Under the pieces are notes generated by a model. That model was given only the letters and a program-made list of their open reading frames with translations. It made no database searches and had not been told where the DNA came from. From positions 1 to 34,051 of the forward strand of contig CAZXQU010000030.1 of the NCBI GenBank assembly GCA_964642545.1: a stretch of 34,051 bases of DNA, given 5' to 3'. Shown here in pieces: positions 24,638 to 32,086 of this stretch. The position numbers and the translations under genes were made by a program. This DNA comes from QYOJ01 sp964642545 (GTDB lineage: Bacteria; Bacteroidota; Bacteroidia; Bacteroidales; FEN-979). Within the stretch, counting starts at the first letter, position 1. Each line of letters starts with the position of its first letter.

Positions 24638-25237
24638 ATGTATATCGTTTGTTCCGACCTCGAAGGCGTCTTTGTTCCTGAAGTGTGGATCAATGTAGCC
24701 GAAAAAACCGGCATAGAAGCTCTCCGCCGAACGACACGAGATGAACCGGATTATAATAAACTCATGCAATACCGGATGAAGATCCTGGATGAACATGGTT
24801 TGAAACTCCATGATATCCAGAATGTGATTGCCCAGATTAAACCCCTTCCGGGAGCTGTGGAATTTATTGCCTGGATGAAAGAAAGAACTCAACTGATCGT
24901 GGTGTCTGATACCTTTATCCAGTTTGCCGATCCTCTCATGAAACAACTTGGCCGGCCAACCCTCTTCTGTCACACCCTCATCATAGACGAAAACAATCGG
25001 ATTACCGGATATACACTCCGCCAGAAAGACCCGAAACGGAAGACTGTGGAAGCGCTTCAGAGTTTGACGTACCAAGTGATCGCCATGGGCGACTCTTACA
25101 ATGATACCAGCATGCTCCAACAAGCCGACGTGGGCATCCTTTTCAATCCCCCGCAAAATGTGATCAACGATTTCCCGCAATTTCAGGTTACCTATGATTA
25201 CGAACAGCTGAAGGAGATTATGAAGGAATATCTGTGA
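24638..25237 (+). CDS. thrH: Phosphoserine phosphatase / homoserine phosphotransferase ThrH
   Basis: This 199-residue HAD-family enzyme matches Pseudomonas ThrH along its whole length, as I remember it: SDLEGVFVPEVWINVAEKTGIEAL, DEPDYNKLMQYRMKILDEHGLKL, VVSDTFIQFADPLMKQLG, YTLRQKDPKRKTVEALQSL and MGDSYNDTSMLQQADVGILF. The nucleophile is Asp7 in DLEG, with Glu9 in the usual second position for ThrH. Characterised ThrH dephosphorylates phosphoserine and can transfer the phosphate to homoserine, giving O-phosphohomoserine. Directly downstream of thrC, whose substrate is that compound, it could replace the missing thrB, which is not in the window. The stop TGA is the first three bases of an octamer array. 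Confidence 0.96.
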   Translation: MYIVCSDLEGVFVPEVWINVAEKTGIEALRRTTRDEPDYNKLMQYRMKILDEHGLKLHDIQNVIAQIKPLPGAVEFIAWMKERTQLIVVSDTFIQFADPLMKQLGRPTLFCHTLIIDENNRITGYTLRQKDPKRKTVEALQSLTYQVIAMGDSYNDTSMLQQADVGILFNPPQNVINDFPQFQVTYDYEQLKEIMKEYL

Positions 25238-25316
25238 GGTTATGAGGTCATGAGGTGATGAGGTGATGAGGTGATGAGGTCATGAGGTGATGGTGTGATG
25301 GGAGTGATGAAGGTGA
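25235..25316 (+). repeat. Octamer array (TGAGGTGA-type) starting at the thrH stop codon
   Basis: Eight clean units run from 25235 to 25298: TGAGGTTA, TGAGGTCA, three TGAGGTGA, TGAGGTCA, TGAGGTGA and TGGTGTGA, followed by two degenerate nine-base units. The stop codon of thrH is the first TGA. Each unit holds one or two TGA in the sense direction. Confidence 0.92.
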
Positions 25317-25330
25317 TACAGGATTTTTTT

Positions 25331-25394
25331 AAATGAATTGCCGGCTGCTTCAGCTGCCGGATTGATGGGGCATAGTAACAAAGGGCTTTAGCCC
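25331..25394. repeat. Two-hairpin REP-like element upstream of the SDR gene
   Basis: Hairpin one pairs CCGGC with GCCGG and GCT with AGC across a T-T mismatch (25341-25360). Hairpin two is GGGCTTTAGCCC (25383-25394). About 22 bases separate them. Paired hairpins of this type, one with a GGGCTAAAGCCC core, recur in intergenic DNA of many Bacteroidota. It lies 16 bases before the start of the SDR gene. Confidence 0.68.
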
Positions 25395-25410
25395 AAAACC
25401 TTGAACCTAA

Positions 25411-26175
25411 ATGGAAATAGAATTCAACGGCAAAATCGTCATTGTCACAGGTGCCTCCAGGGGAATCGGAGCTGCAACAGCCAAGCTGTTTGCTGAATCA
25501 GGCGCAACGGTCATTGTTCACTACAACAAGAACAAGCAATCAGCTGAAGCAACTCTTGCCTCCTTACCCGGCACCGGGCACTCCATCTTCCAGGCCGAAA
25601 TGTCTTCCGTCGACGACCTTAAAACGATGACTGACAGTGTGATCGCAAAATACGGCAGAGTCAATATCCTGGTCAACAATGCCGGCATCTATGAAGAGCA
25701 TGATATGGTCCAGATGCCATTTGACAACTTTTTGGAATATTGGGAAGAGACAATTCGTGTTAATCTTACCGGTCCTGCTGTACTTGCTAACCTGATGGCC
25801 CGTGAGATGATAAAAACCGGAGGAGGCAGAATCATCAATGTCACTTCCCGGGGAGCCTTCCGTGGCGAACCTACTGCCTGGGCCTATGGTGCAAGTAAGG
25901 CAGGCTTGAATTCAGCCGGACAAAGCATGGCAAAATCATTGGCGAAATACGGAATTTTTGTGTTTACCCTGGCTCCGGGATTTGTGGAGACTGATATGTC
26001 GGGACCTTGTCTTGTTGGAGAACGAAAACAGGAGATTGAAAGCCAATCTCCTTTGAATCGAGTAGCCCAACCCAATGAAATCGGCCGTGCCATTCTCCTC
26101 CTCGCAGCAGAAGGAAATGAATATATGACTGGCTGCGTGCTGGATATGAACGGCGCGTCCTATCTTCGAACCTGA
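25411..26175 (+). CDS. SDR-family NAD(P)-dependent oxidoreductase (FabG-like)
   Basis: This 254-residue short-chain dehydrogenase has the complete classical set of motifs: TGASRGIG at residues 14-21 for the dinucleotide, NNAG, the catalytic Ser in NVTSRGAF, and Y159-xxx-K163 in YGASKAG. The C-terminal PLNRVAQPNEIGRAILLLAAEGNEYMTGCVLDMNGA is typical. Similarity is to 3-oxoacyl-ACP reductases and sugar-alcohol dehydrogenases, which cannot be told apart here. No fatty-acid genes are nearby, so a small-molecule role is more likely than FabG. It follows the two-hairpin element and converges on the Lrp gene. Confidence 0.93.
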   Translation: MEIEFNGKIVIVTGASRGIGAATAKLFAESGATVIVHYNKNKQSAEATLASLPGTGHSIFQAEMSSVDDLKTMTDSVIAKYGRVNILVNNAGIYEEHDMVQMPFDNFLEYWEETIRVNLTGPAVLANLMAREMIKTGGGRIINVTSRGAFRGEPTAWAYGASKAGLNSAGQSMAKSLAKYGIFVFTLAPGFVETDMSGPCLVGERKQEIESQSPLNRVAQPNEIGRAILLLAAEGNEYMTGCVLDMNGASYLRT

Positions 26176-26183
26176 TTTCCCCT

Positions 26184-26207
26184 CGCCCTTCGTCCTTCAT
26201 CCTTCAA
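26184..26207 (-). repeat. Heptamer array (ATGAAGG-type) on the stop of the Lrp gene
   Basis: On the minus strand TTGAAGG, ATGAAGG, ACGAAGG and GCGAGGG follow each other with a 7-base period. The TGA that ends the Lrp gene lies inside the second unit. The same heptamer occurs at 1941-1976. Confidence 0.75.
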
Positions 26208-26664
26208 CCGGAAGCTGCCGTTGAAATCCCACCTCCAGCGATATGAACGTCTCGGTATTGGTGATCTCGGGAATAGACTGGATTTTGTCTGTGATCAGTT
26301 TGCGGAGATGCTCATTGTTCTTCGCGTAAATTTTGACAAAGAGAGAGTATTTTCCGGTAACATGATGACATTCGGTGATCTCCGGGACCTGGGTGATTTT
26401 CCGGAATACCTCCTCATGCGTTTTTGTGGATGCCAGGTTGATTACAAGACCAACAAATGCGCAGGTGCCATAACCTAGTCCGACCGGGTCAACATTAAAC
26501 TGTGAACCATTAACAACCCTATTGTTGCGCATTTGGTTAACACGCTGATGCACAGCTGCTCCCGACACATTGCATCTCCTTGCGATCTCCAGAAAAGGAA
26601 TCCTTGCATCCCGGGTAAGGAAAGAGAGAATCCGTTTGTCCAGACTATCAATTTTTAATCCCAT
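26197..26664 (-). CDS. Lrp/AsnC family transcriptional regulator
   Basis: This 155-residue regulator has an N-terminal winged helix-turn-helix (LDKRILSFLTRDARIPFLEIARRCNVSGAAVHQRVNQMRNNRV) and a C-terminal ligand-binding RAM domain (GTCAFVGLVINLASTKTHEEVFRKI, EITECHHVTGKYSLFVKIYAKNNEHLRKLI). Members sense amino acids and form octamers. It is divergent from the methionine gamma-lyase-like gene at 26828, an arrangement like mdeR-mdeA in Pseudomonas, so that gene is the obvious target, with methionine or a product as possible effector. A candidate promoter lies at 26721-26728. Confidence 0.95.
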   Translation of the reverse strand: MGLKIDSLDKRILSFLTRDARIPFLEIARRCNVSGAAVHQRVNQMRNNRVVNGSQFNVDPVGLGYGTCAFVGLVINLASTKTHEEVFRKITQVPEITECHHVTGKYSLFVKIYAKNNEHLRKLITDKIQSIPEITNTETFISLEVGFQRQLPVEG

Positions 26665-26720
26665 AATGCAGTTTTTTGTATTTCTGTTACCAATGAAATA
26701 AATTCAAACTTGATCTATTA

Positions 26721-26728
26721 CAAAATTA
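26721..26728 (-). promoter_or_regulatory. Candidate -7 element for the Lrp gene
   Basis: Minus-strand TAATTTTG fits TAnnTTTG and is 57 bases before the start codon at 26664. The same sequence occurs on the plus strand at 26791-26798; between them the DNA is strongly AT-rich and would be the natural place for Lrp operators. Confidence 0.4.
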
Positions 26729-26790
26729 AAATATAATGCGTAAATAACGAATGAATTGTTATAATAATAATTTATATGGTATCAAATTAT

Positions 26791-26798
26791 TAATTTTG
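26791..26798 (+). promoter_or_regulatory. Candidate -7 element for the methionine gamma-lyase-like gene
   Basis: TAATTTTG fits TAnnTTTG and is 30 bases before the start codon at 26828. No exact TTTG is found 20 bases upstream, so activation by the divergent Lrp regulator is possible. Confidence 0.5.
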
Positions 26799-26827
26799 TG
26801 GCTCTAAATCTGTTATAGGAAAATTAA

Positions 26828-28024
26828 ATGAATATGAGTTCGGATCCGTCAAGTCGCATTTTTGATCTTCTCCAGTTTGGGGAGTTTGGTGATGTGAATC
26901 CATCTGTTTGTGATTCAGCAACATTCACCTTCATGCAGGCGAAAACAATGCTGGATACATTTCATGGAGAAGCTGAAGGCTGTTTTCTCTATTCACGACA
27001 TTGGAATCCTTCCAGCAGATATCTGGCCGATGCGATGGCTGTGATGGAGGGAACTGAATCGGCCTGGGTTACGGCATCTGGGATGGCAGCGATCACATGT
27101 TCCATCTTGCAATTGTGTAAAAGCGGGGATCACATCATCTGTAGTATTACAACATATGGTGGAACATTCGCATTCCTTTATAATTATATTCAGAGATTCA
27201 ATATAGAGGTCTCCTTCATAGATATTACAAATCTTGAGAGTGTACGCGAAGCGATTCGCCCCAATACAAGGATTATCTATACTGAGAGCATGACAAATCC
27301 TTTGCTCCAGATCTCTGATATACCTGCCCTGGCTGAAATTGCAAACCTTCATGGGCTGAAGTTGGTGGTAGACAATACCTTCACGCCAATGATTCTCTCA
27401 CCTGCTAAACTGGGAGCGCATGTTGTGGTACATAGTATGACCAAGTTTATCAATGGAAAGAATGATTGTGTGGCAGGTGCGATTTGTGCATCCAATGAGT
27501 TTGTCAATGCACTGAGTGACGTGAACGATGGAACGGCGATGCTGCTTGGTCCGGCTCTTGACCCGTTGCGATCATCCAGTATTCTGAAAAATTTACATAC
27601 CCTGCATATCCGGATGCAGCAACATAGCAGAAATGCGATGTTTCTGGCCGAGAGATTCAGGGAACACGGACTCCATATTTTGTACCCAGGGTTACCTGAA
27701 CACCCGGGACATGAACTGTTGACAAGCATGATGAATCCCGGTTTTGGTTTTGGAGGGATGATTGCGATTGATATGGAAACATCCGAACGGGCTGCCAGGT
27801 TGATGGAACTGATGGAACTCGAGGGAGTTGGATACCTGGCAGTCAGTCTCGGATATTTTAAAACTCTCTTCAGTAATTCAGGAAAAAGTACCTCATCGGA
27901 AGTGCCGGTTGAGATCCAAAAACAGATGGGTCTCTCTGAAGGCCTGGTCAGGTTCTCCGTTGGTCTCGATAACGATATTGCCCAAACGTGGCAAAAGATC
28001 TTACATTGCCTGCAAGGGATGTAA
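26828..28024 (+). CDS. Methionine gamma-lyase-like PLP enzyme
   Basis: This 398-residue enzyme is of the trans-sulfuration family. The PLP lysine is K206 in VVVHSMTKFINGKND, with the partner Asp in LVVDNTFTP. YSRHWNPSSRYLADAMA and VTASGMAAITCSIL are family motifs. It resembles methionine gamma-lyase and related lyases, but the Cys that marks classical MGL (YGCTF in Pseudomonas) is Gly here (TTYGGTFAFL), so cystathionine gamma-lyase or another gamma-elimination activity is equally possible. It is divergent from an Lrp regulator and followed by a strong terminator, so it is a single-gene transcript. Confidence 0.88.
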   Translation: MNMSSDPSSRIFDLLQFGEFGDVNPSVCDSATFTFMQAKTMLDTFHGEAEGCFLYSRHWNPSSRYLADAMAVMEGTESAWVTASGMAAITCSILQLCKSGDHIICSITTYGGTFAFLYNYIQRFNIEVSFIDITNLESVREAIRPNTRIIYTESMTNPLLQISDIPALAEIANLHGLKLVVDNTFTPMILSPAKLGAHVVVHSMTKFINGKNDCVAGAICASNEFVNALSDVNDGTAMLLGPALDPLRSSSILKNLHTLHIRMQQHSRNAMFLAERFREHGLHILYPGLPEHPGHELLTSMMNPGFGFGGMIAIDMETSERAARLMELMELEGVGYLAVSLGYFKTLFSNSGKSTSSEVPVEIQKQMGLSEGLVRFSVGLDNDIAQTWQKILHCLQGM

Positions 28025-28055
28025 GTTAGTGTTTCTCTTCATAGGTTAGGTTGCT

Positions 28056-28087
28056 AGGCGGTCTCGTGGTTGGGACCGCCTTTTTTT
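28056..28087 (+). terminator. Rho-independent terminator after the methionine gamma-lyase-like gene
   Basis: GGCGGTC pairs with GACCGCC around a ten-base loop, followed by seven T. The T tract overlaps the stop codon of gcvP on the other strand. On that strand no T tract follows the stem, so it is mainly a terminator for the plus strand. Confidence 0.9.
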
Positions 28088-30950
28088 AATCCTCACACGA
28101 ACACATTAGATTCCGGTCCCCGAAGGCGTCGTCAATCCGGGTAACAGTAGGCCAGTACTTGTCCTCCTTCAGACCTTCAGCAGGATAAGCTGCTTTCTGC
28201 CTTGAATAAGGGAGTGTCCAATCGTCAGCAGAAACCATGAGTGATGTATGGGGTGCTTTCTTGATTACGTTGATCTCTTTATCAGCTTTCCCTTCTTTAA
28301 TCTCATTAATCTCCTTTTTGATTGATATCATGGCTTCGATAAACCGGTTGAGTTCACAATAGGGTTCACTCTCGGTTGGCTCCACCATAAGGGTCCCGTG
28401 AACAGGGAAAGCAACAGTAGGTGCGTGGAAGCCGTAATCCATAAGCCTTTTGGCAATGTCAATGGCTCCAATTCCAGTTTCCCTGGCGATGCCATTGCAG
28501 TCAACGATCATTTCATGAGCACAATGTCCCTTCTTCCCCGTGTATAAAATTGGGTAATATGGCATCAGGGCAGCCTTGAGATAATTGGCATTCAGGATAG
28601 CGATCTTAGTAGCTTCTGTCAATCCCGCGCCACCCATCAGTTTGATATAGGCGTAGGAGATAGTCAGGATCAGCGAACTACCATAAGGTGCGGAGGCAAC
28701 AGCATGGATTCCATCGGTTCCTCCGGTATTTACTACAACATGTTTGGGCAGGAATGGAGTCAGGTGTTTGGCTACGCCAATAGGACCTTCACCGGGACCG
28801 CCGCCACCATGGGGAATCGCAAATGTCTTGTGCAGATTCAGGTGACAAACATCGGCGCCAATAATGCCTGGATTGGTCAGGCCAACCTGTGCATTCATAT
28901 TCGCTCCATCCATATAAACCTGGCCTCCGTTCTCATGAACGATCTTACAAATCTCCAGGATATCCTCTTCAAACACACCATGCGTTGACGGATAAGTTAC
29001 CATCAGGGAGGAGAGGTTGTTCTTATGCAGGATAGCCTTCTCTCTCAGATCGTGTACATCAATATTGCCTTTTTCATCACACTTGATCACGACAATCTCC
29101 ATACCGGCCATTGCCGCACTTGCAGGATTGGTTCCATGTGCAGAGGAAGGAATCAGGCAAACGTTCCGATGCCCCTCACCACGACTGATATGATATTCAC
29201 GAATCACAAGCAACCCGGTATACTCGCCGGATGCTCCGCTGTTGGGCATAAACGAAACGGCATCGAAGCCGGTCGTTATGCATAGTTGTTTCTCAAGTTC
29301 CCGGATAAGAAATTGATACCCTTCCGCCTGGTCTTTTGGTACAAATGGGTGGATGTTCCCAAACTCCGGCCAGCTCAATGCAAAAAGTTCAGCTGCCGCA
29401 TTCAGTTTCATGGTACACGATCCCAACGGTATCATCGACCTGTTTAATGCAAGGTCCTTGATCTCAAGCCGTTTAATGTACCGCATCATCTCAGTCTCGG
29501 AGTGGTAACTCGAAAATACCTGCTGTGAAAGGATCTCCGATTTCCGGATAAGTGCATCCGGCAGTGTAGTAATCTTTTCACATTCTTTCGGATTGCAGAT
29601 GAATTCTGAACAAACTTTCCCTGCCGAAAGTGCCAGGATGCAAAGAATCAGGTTTACATCAGCCAATTCAGTCGTTTCGTCCAAACTGATGCCAATATGT
29701 TTTGCATCCATGAAACGGAAGTTTACCATGTTCTCTTCAGCCAGATGCCTGAGTTTCTCCATATCGATCCCATCAGGAACACGGATGTAAAGGGTGTCAT
29801 AGAAGGATTGATTCAATTGCTCGTAACCGTATTTAACCATCTCCTGGGCCAATACTCCGGTGAGGATGTTGATGTGACGGGCAATCTTTTTAAGCCCATG
29901 AGGGCCGTGATAAACTGCGTACATTCCAGCCATTACCGCCAGCAGAACCTGGGAGGTACAGATGTTGGAGGTAGCCCGTTCACGCTTGATATGTTGCTCC
30001 CTTGTCTGAAGCGCCATCCTGAGGGCCCTGCTCCCGTTTGCATCAACAGAAATTCCAATGATCCTCCCTGGCATGTTGCGCTTGAACTCTTCTTTCGTTG
30101 AAAAATAGGCTGCATGCGGACCGCCATAACCCATTGGAACACCAAATCGCTGGGTGGAACCGAACACCACATCGGCACCCCATTCACCCGGAGGCGTAAG
30201 CATGACAAGACTCATGATGTCTGCAGCAACTGCTATCAGGGTTCCGCTCTGATGTGCTTTTTCAACGAAATCCCTGTAATCGGTCACTTCACCTTTCTGA
30301 TCCGGATATTGCACCACGGCACCAAAGACGGCATCCGTGAAGTTAAATTCGTCATATTTTCCAAAAATCAGCTCTATTCCAAGTGGAACCGCCCGGGTTT
30401 TGATAACATCAATGGTTTGCGGGAAAAGTTCTTCCGAAACAAAGAATTTGTTGACGCCACGCTTTACTGCATCCCGACTGCGGGAGTTGTACAACATGAT
30501 CATTGCCTCTCCGGCAGCTGTACCTTCATCCAGAAGAGATGCATTGGCAATAGGCAAGCCTGTAAGGCTGCAGATCATGGTCTGATAATTTAGCAGGGCT
30601 TCAAGCCTTCCCTGCGAAATCTCAGCCTGGTAAGGCGTATACGCGGTATACCAACCCGGATTCTCAAGGATATTTCGAAGAATCACTCCGGGAATGATCG
30701 TATTGTAATACCCCATCCCGATAAAGGTTTTAAACAGTTTGTTCTTTGATGCCACCTTTTTCAGATGGGTAAGGAACTGATACTCATTCAGGCCTTCCGG
30801 AAGTGGCATCGGGGCTTCTAACCGGATGGAGGCAGGGACAGTCTCATCAATGAGTTGATCGAGTGAGGATACACCGATTTTCTCCAGCATGGCGCTGATC
30901 TCTGTAGCATTCGGACCATTGTGCCGGCAAACAAAATTATTTGTGATCAT
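28086..30950 (-). CDS. gcvP: Glycine dehydrogenase (decarboxylating), P-protein
   Basis: This 954-residue PLP enzyme decarboxylates glycine and passes the aminomethyl group to lipoylated GcvH. It is the single-chain form of normal length. FVCRHNGPNATEISAML opens the protein, NLHKTFAIPHGGGGPG holds the PLP Lys at residue 708 and GSCTMKLN is also conserved. The C-terminal half repeats the fold of the N-terminal half, as expected. The T-protein and H-protein genes are not in the window; LpdA, the L-protein, is encoded about 10 kb to the left. The stop codon overlaps the T tract of a converging terminator. No glycine riboswitch is seen upstream. Confidence 0.98.
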   Translation of the reverse strand: MITNNFVCRHNGPNATEISAMLEKIGVSSLDQLIDETVPASIRLEAPMPLPEGLNEYQFLTHLKKVASKNKLFKTFIGMGYYNTIIPGVILRNILENPGWYTAYTPYQAEISQGRLEALLNYQTMICSLTGLPIANASLLDEGTAAGEAMIMLYNSRSRDAVKRGVNKFFVSEELFPQTIDVIKTRAVPLGIELIFGKYDEFNFTDAVFGAVVQYPDQKGEVTDYRDFVEKAHQSGTLIAVAADIMSLVMLTPPGEWGADVVFGSTQRFGVPMGYGGPHAAYFSTKEEFKRNMPGRIIGISVDANGSRALRMALQTREQHIKRERATSNICTSQVLLAVMAGMYAVYHGPHGLKKIARHINILTGVLAQEMVKYGYEQLNQSFYDTLYIRVPDGIDMEKLRHLAEENMVNFRFMDAKHIGISLDETTELADVNLILCILALSAGKVCSEFICNPKECEKITTLPDALIRKSEILSQQVFSSYHSETEMMRYIKRLEIKDLALNRSMIPLGSCTMKLNAAAELFALSWPEFGNIHPFVPKDQAEGYQFLIRELEKQLCITTGFDAVSFMPNSGASGEYTGLLVIREYHISRGEGHRNVCLIPSSAHGTNPASAAMAGMEIVVIKCDEKGNIDVHDLREKAILHKNNLSSLMVTYPSTHGVFEEDILEICKIVHENGGQVYMDGANMNAQVGLTNPGIIGADVCHLNLHKTFAIPHGGGGPGEGPIGVAKHLTPFLPKHVVVNTGGTDGIHAVASAPYGSSLILTISYAYIKLMGGAGLTEATKIAILNANYLKAALMPYYPILYTGKKGHCAHEMIVDCNGIARETGIGAIDIAKRLMDYGFHAPTVAFPVHGTLMVEPTESEPYCELNRFIEAMISIKKEINEIKEGKADKEINVIKKAPHTSLMVSADDWTLPYSRQKAAYPAEGLKEDKYWPTVTRIDDAFGDRNLMCSCED

Positions 30951-30992
30951 AGGGATTGTGAATTAATAAACAGTAGTGCATGGAATAGGTCG

Positions 30993-31000
30993 CAAAAGTA
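30993..31000 (-). promoter_or_regulatory. Candidate -7 element for gcvP
   Basis: Minus-strand TACTTTTG fits TAnnTTTG, 43 bases before the start codon at 30950. The upstream stretch is A-rich without a clear TTTG. The rest of the 124-base spacer is AT-rich and shows no riboswitch. Confidence 0.45.
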
Positions 31001-31074
31001 CCATTTTTTTTATTTTGATGTTATACCGATATTTGCAATAAAATAAGGCAGGTATTAAAATAGGGAGATCTTGT

Positions 31075-31959
31075 ATGGCTGACATTGATGGAACCAACGA
31101 ACCAAAACAATTTTTTACTGATGTGCCACCAACATCAGAAGGTTTTTACCTGAAGGGATCCAACTCCCTTGACTGGGGAATGAAGAACAGGTTGAGCCGG
31201 ATTTTCAATCCGGTAAGCGGAAAAACGGTCATGCTGGCCGTTGATCATGGTTATTTTCTTGGGCCCACAGCCGGGCTGGAGCGCATCGATGTGAACATCG
31301 TTCCCCTAATCCCCTATGCCGACACGCTGATGATCACTCGTGGCGCTCTTCGAACAATGGTTCCTGCTGATACGCAGAAGGCAATCGTTTTGCGGGTTAC
31401 TGGGGGAGCAAGTATCCTGACGGATCTCTCCAACGAGGACCTGGCCGTTGATATCGAAGATGCTGTGCGTTTGAATGTTTGCGCCATGGCTGTTCAGGTG
31501 TATGTTGGAAGTGAACATGAACATCAAACCCTCCTAAGCATGACACGGATGGTGGATATGGGACTCCGTTACGGCATTCCAACATTGGCGGTAACAGCTG
31601 TGGGCAAGGAGATGGTTCGTGATGCAAAATATTTCAGGCTTGCTACCCGGATCTGTGCCGAGTTGGGAGCGCAATATGTCAAAACCTATTATATCTCCGA
31701 AGGATTTGAGACTGTCACCGCCTCCTGCCCGGTTCCGATTGTGATTGCAGGAGGGAAGAAACTTCCAGAGATCGATGCGCTCACCATGGCATATCGTGCC
31801 ATTCAGGAGGGAGCTGCTGGGGTGGATATGGGCCGGAACATTTTCCAGTCGGTAGCCCCGATCGCGATGCTCAAAGCGGTTCGAGCCGTAGTTCATGAAA
31901 ATGAAACCCCTGAGAAGGCGTTTGAGCTGTATACGACACTTAAGAGTGAGAAAAAGTAA
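31075..31959 (+). CDS. lsrF: LsrF-like class I aldolase/thiolase
   Basis: This 294-residue TIM-barrel protein matches E. coli LsrF along its length, by recollection: SLDWGMKNRLSRIFNP, VMLAVDHGYFLGPTAGLERIDVNI, TRGALRTMVP, CAMAVQVYVGSEHEHQ, AQYVKTYYISEGFE and PIVIAGGKKLPEIDAL. Lys203 in VKTYY is at the position of the Schiff-base lysine of the family. LsrF cleaves the phosphorylated AI-2 derivative 3-hydroxy-5-phosphonooxypentane-2,4-dione by thiolysis in E. coli. None of lsrA, B, C, D, G, K or R is in the window, so the native substrate here may be different. It is followed 127 bases later by an alcohol dehydrogenase on the same strand. Confidence 0.9.
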   Translation: MADIDGTNEPKQFFTDVPPTSEGFYLKGSNSLDWGMKNRLSRIFNPVSGKTVMLAVDHGYFLGPTAGLERIDVNIVPLIPYADTLMITRGALRTMVPADTQKAIVLRVTGGASILTDLSNEDLAVDIEDAVRLNVCAMAVQVYVGSEHEHQTLLSMTRMVDMGLRYGIPTLAVTAVGKEMVRDAKYFRLATRICAELGAQYVKTYYISEGFETVTASCPVPIVIAGGKKLPEIDALTMAYRAIQEGAAGVDMGRNIFQSVAPIAMLKAVRAVVHENETPEKAFELYTTLKSEKK

Positions 31960-31965
31960 CGAACA

Positions 31966-32071
31966 ATACTGCTGAAAATCAGTTTTACCCCATCCCTAAA
32001 GGGAGCCTGATTTTCAGTATTTTCTGCAATTTCTCCCTTTAGGGTAGGGGGTAAAAAATTGCAGAAAATAT
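31966..32071. repeat. Composite inverted-repeat element between lsrF and the alcohol dehydrogenase gene
   Basis: Three nested pairs are seen. Pair A is CTGAAAATCA at 31972-31981 with its complement at 32009-32018. Pair C is the 13-base ATTTTCTGCAATT at 32020-32032 with AATTGCAGAAAAT at 32057-32069. Pair B, about 22 bases with a CCCTAAAGGGAG core, has one arm in the loop of A (31983-32004) and one in the loop of C (32033-32054). The order is A B A' C B' C'. B arms resemble REP-like sequences common in Bacteroidota spacers. Confidence 0.8.
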
Positions 32072-32086
32072 AATGAATCGATAACA

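Noticed and set aside
16291..25316. CRISPR arrays
   Set aside because: The repeats have 7-8 base units without spacers, and no cas gene is present.
30951..31074. Glycine riboswitch upstream of gcvP
   Set aside because: The spacer is AT-rich and shows no glycine aptamer core or paired stems.
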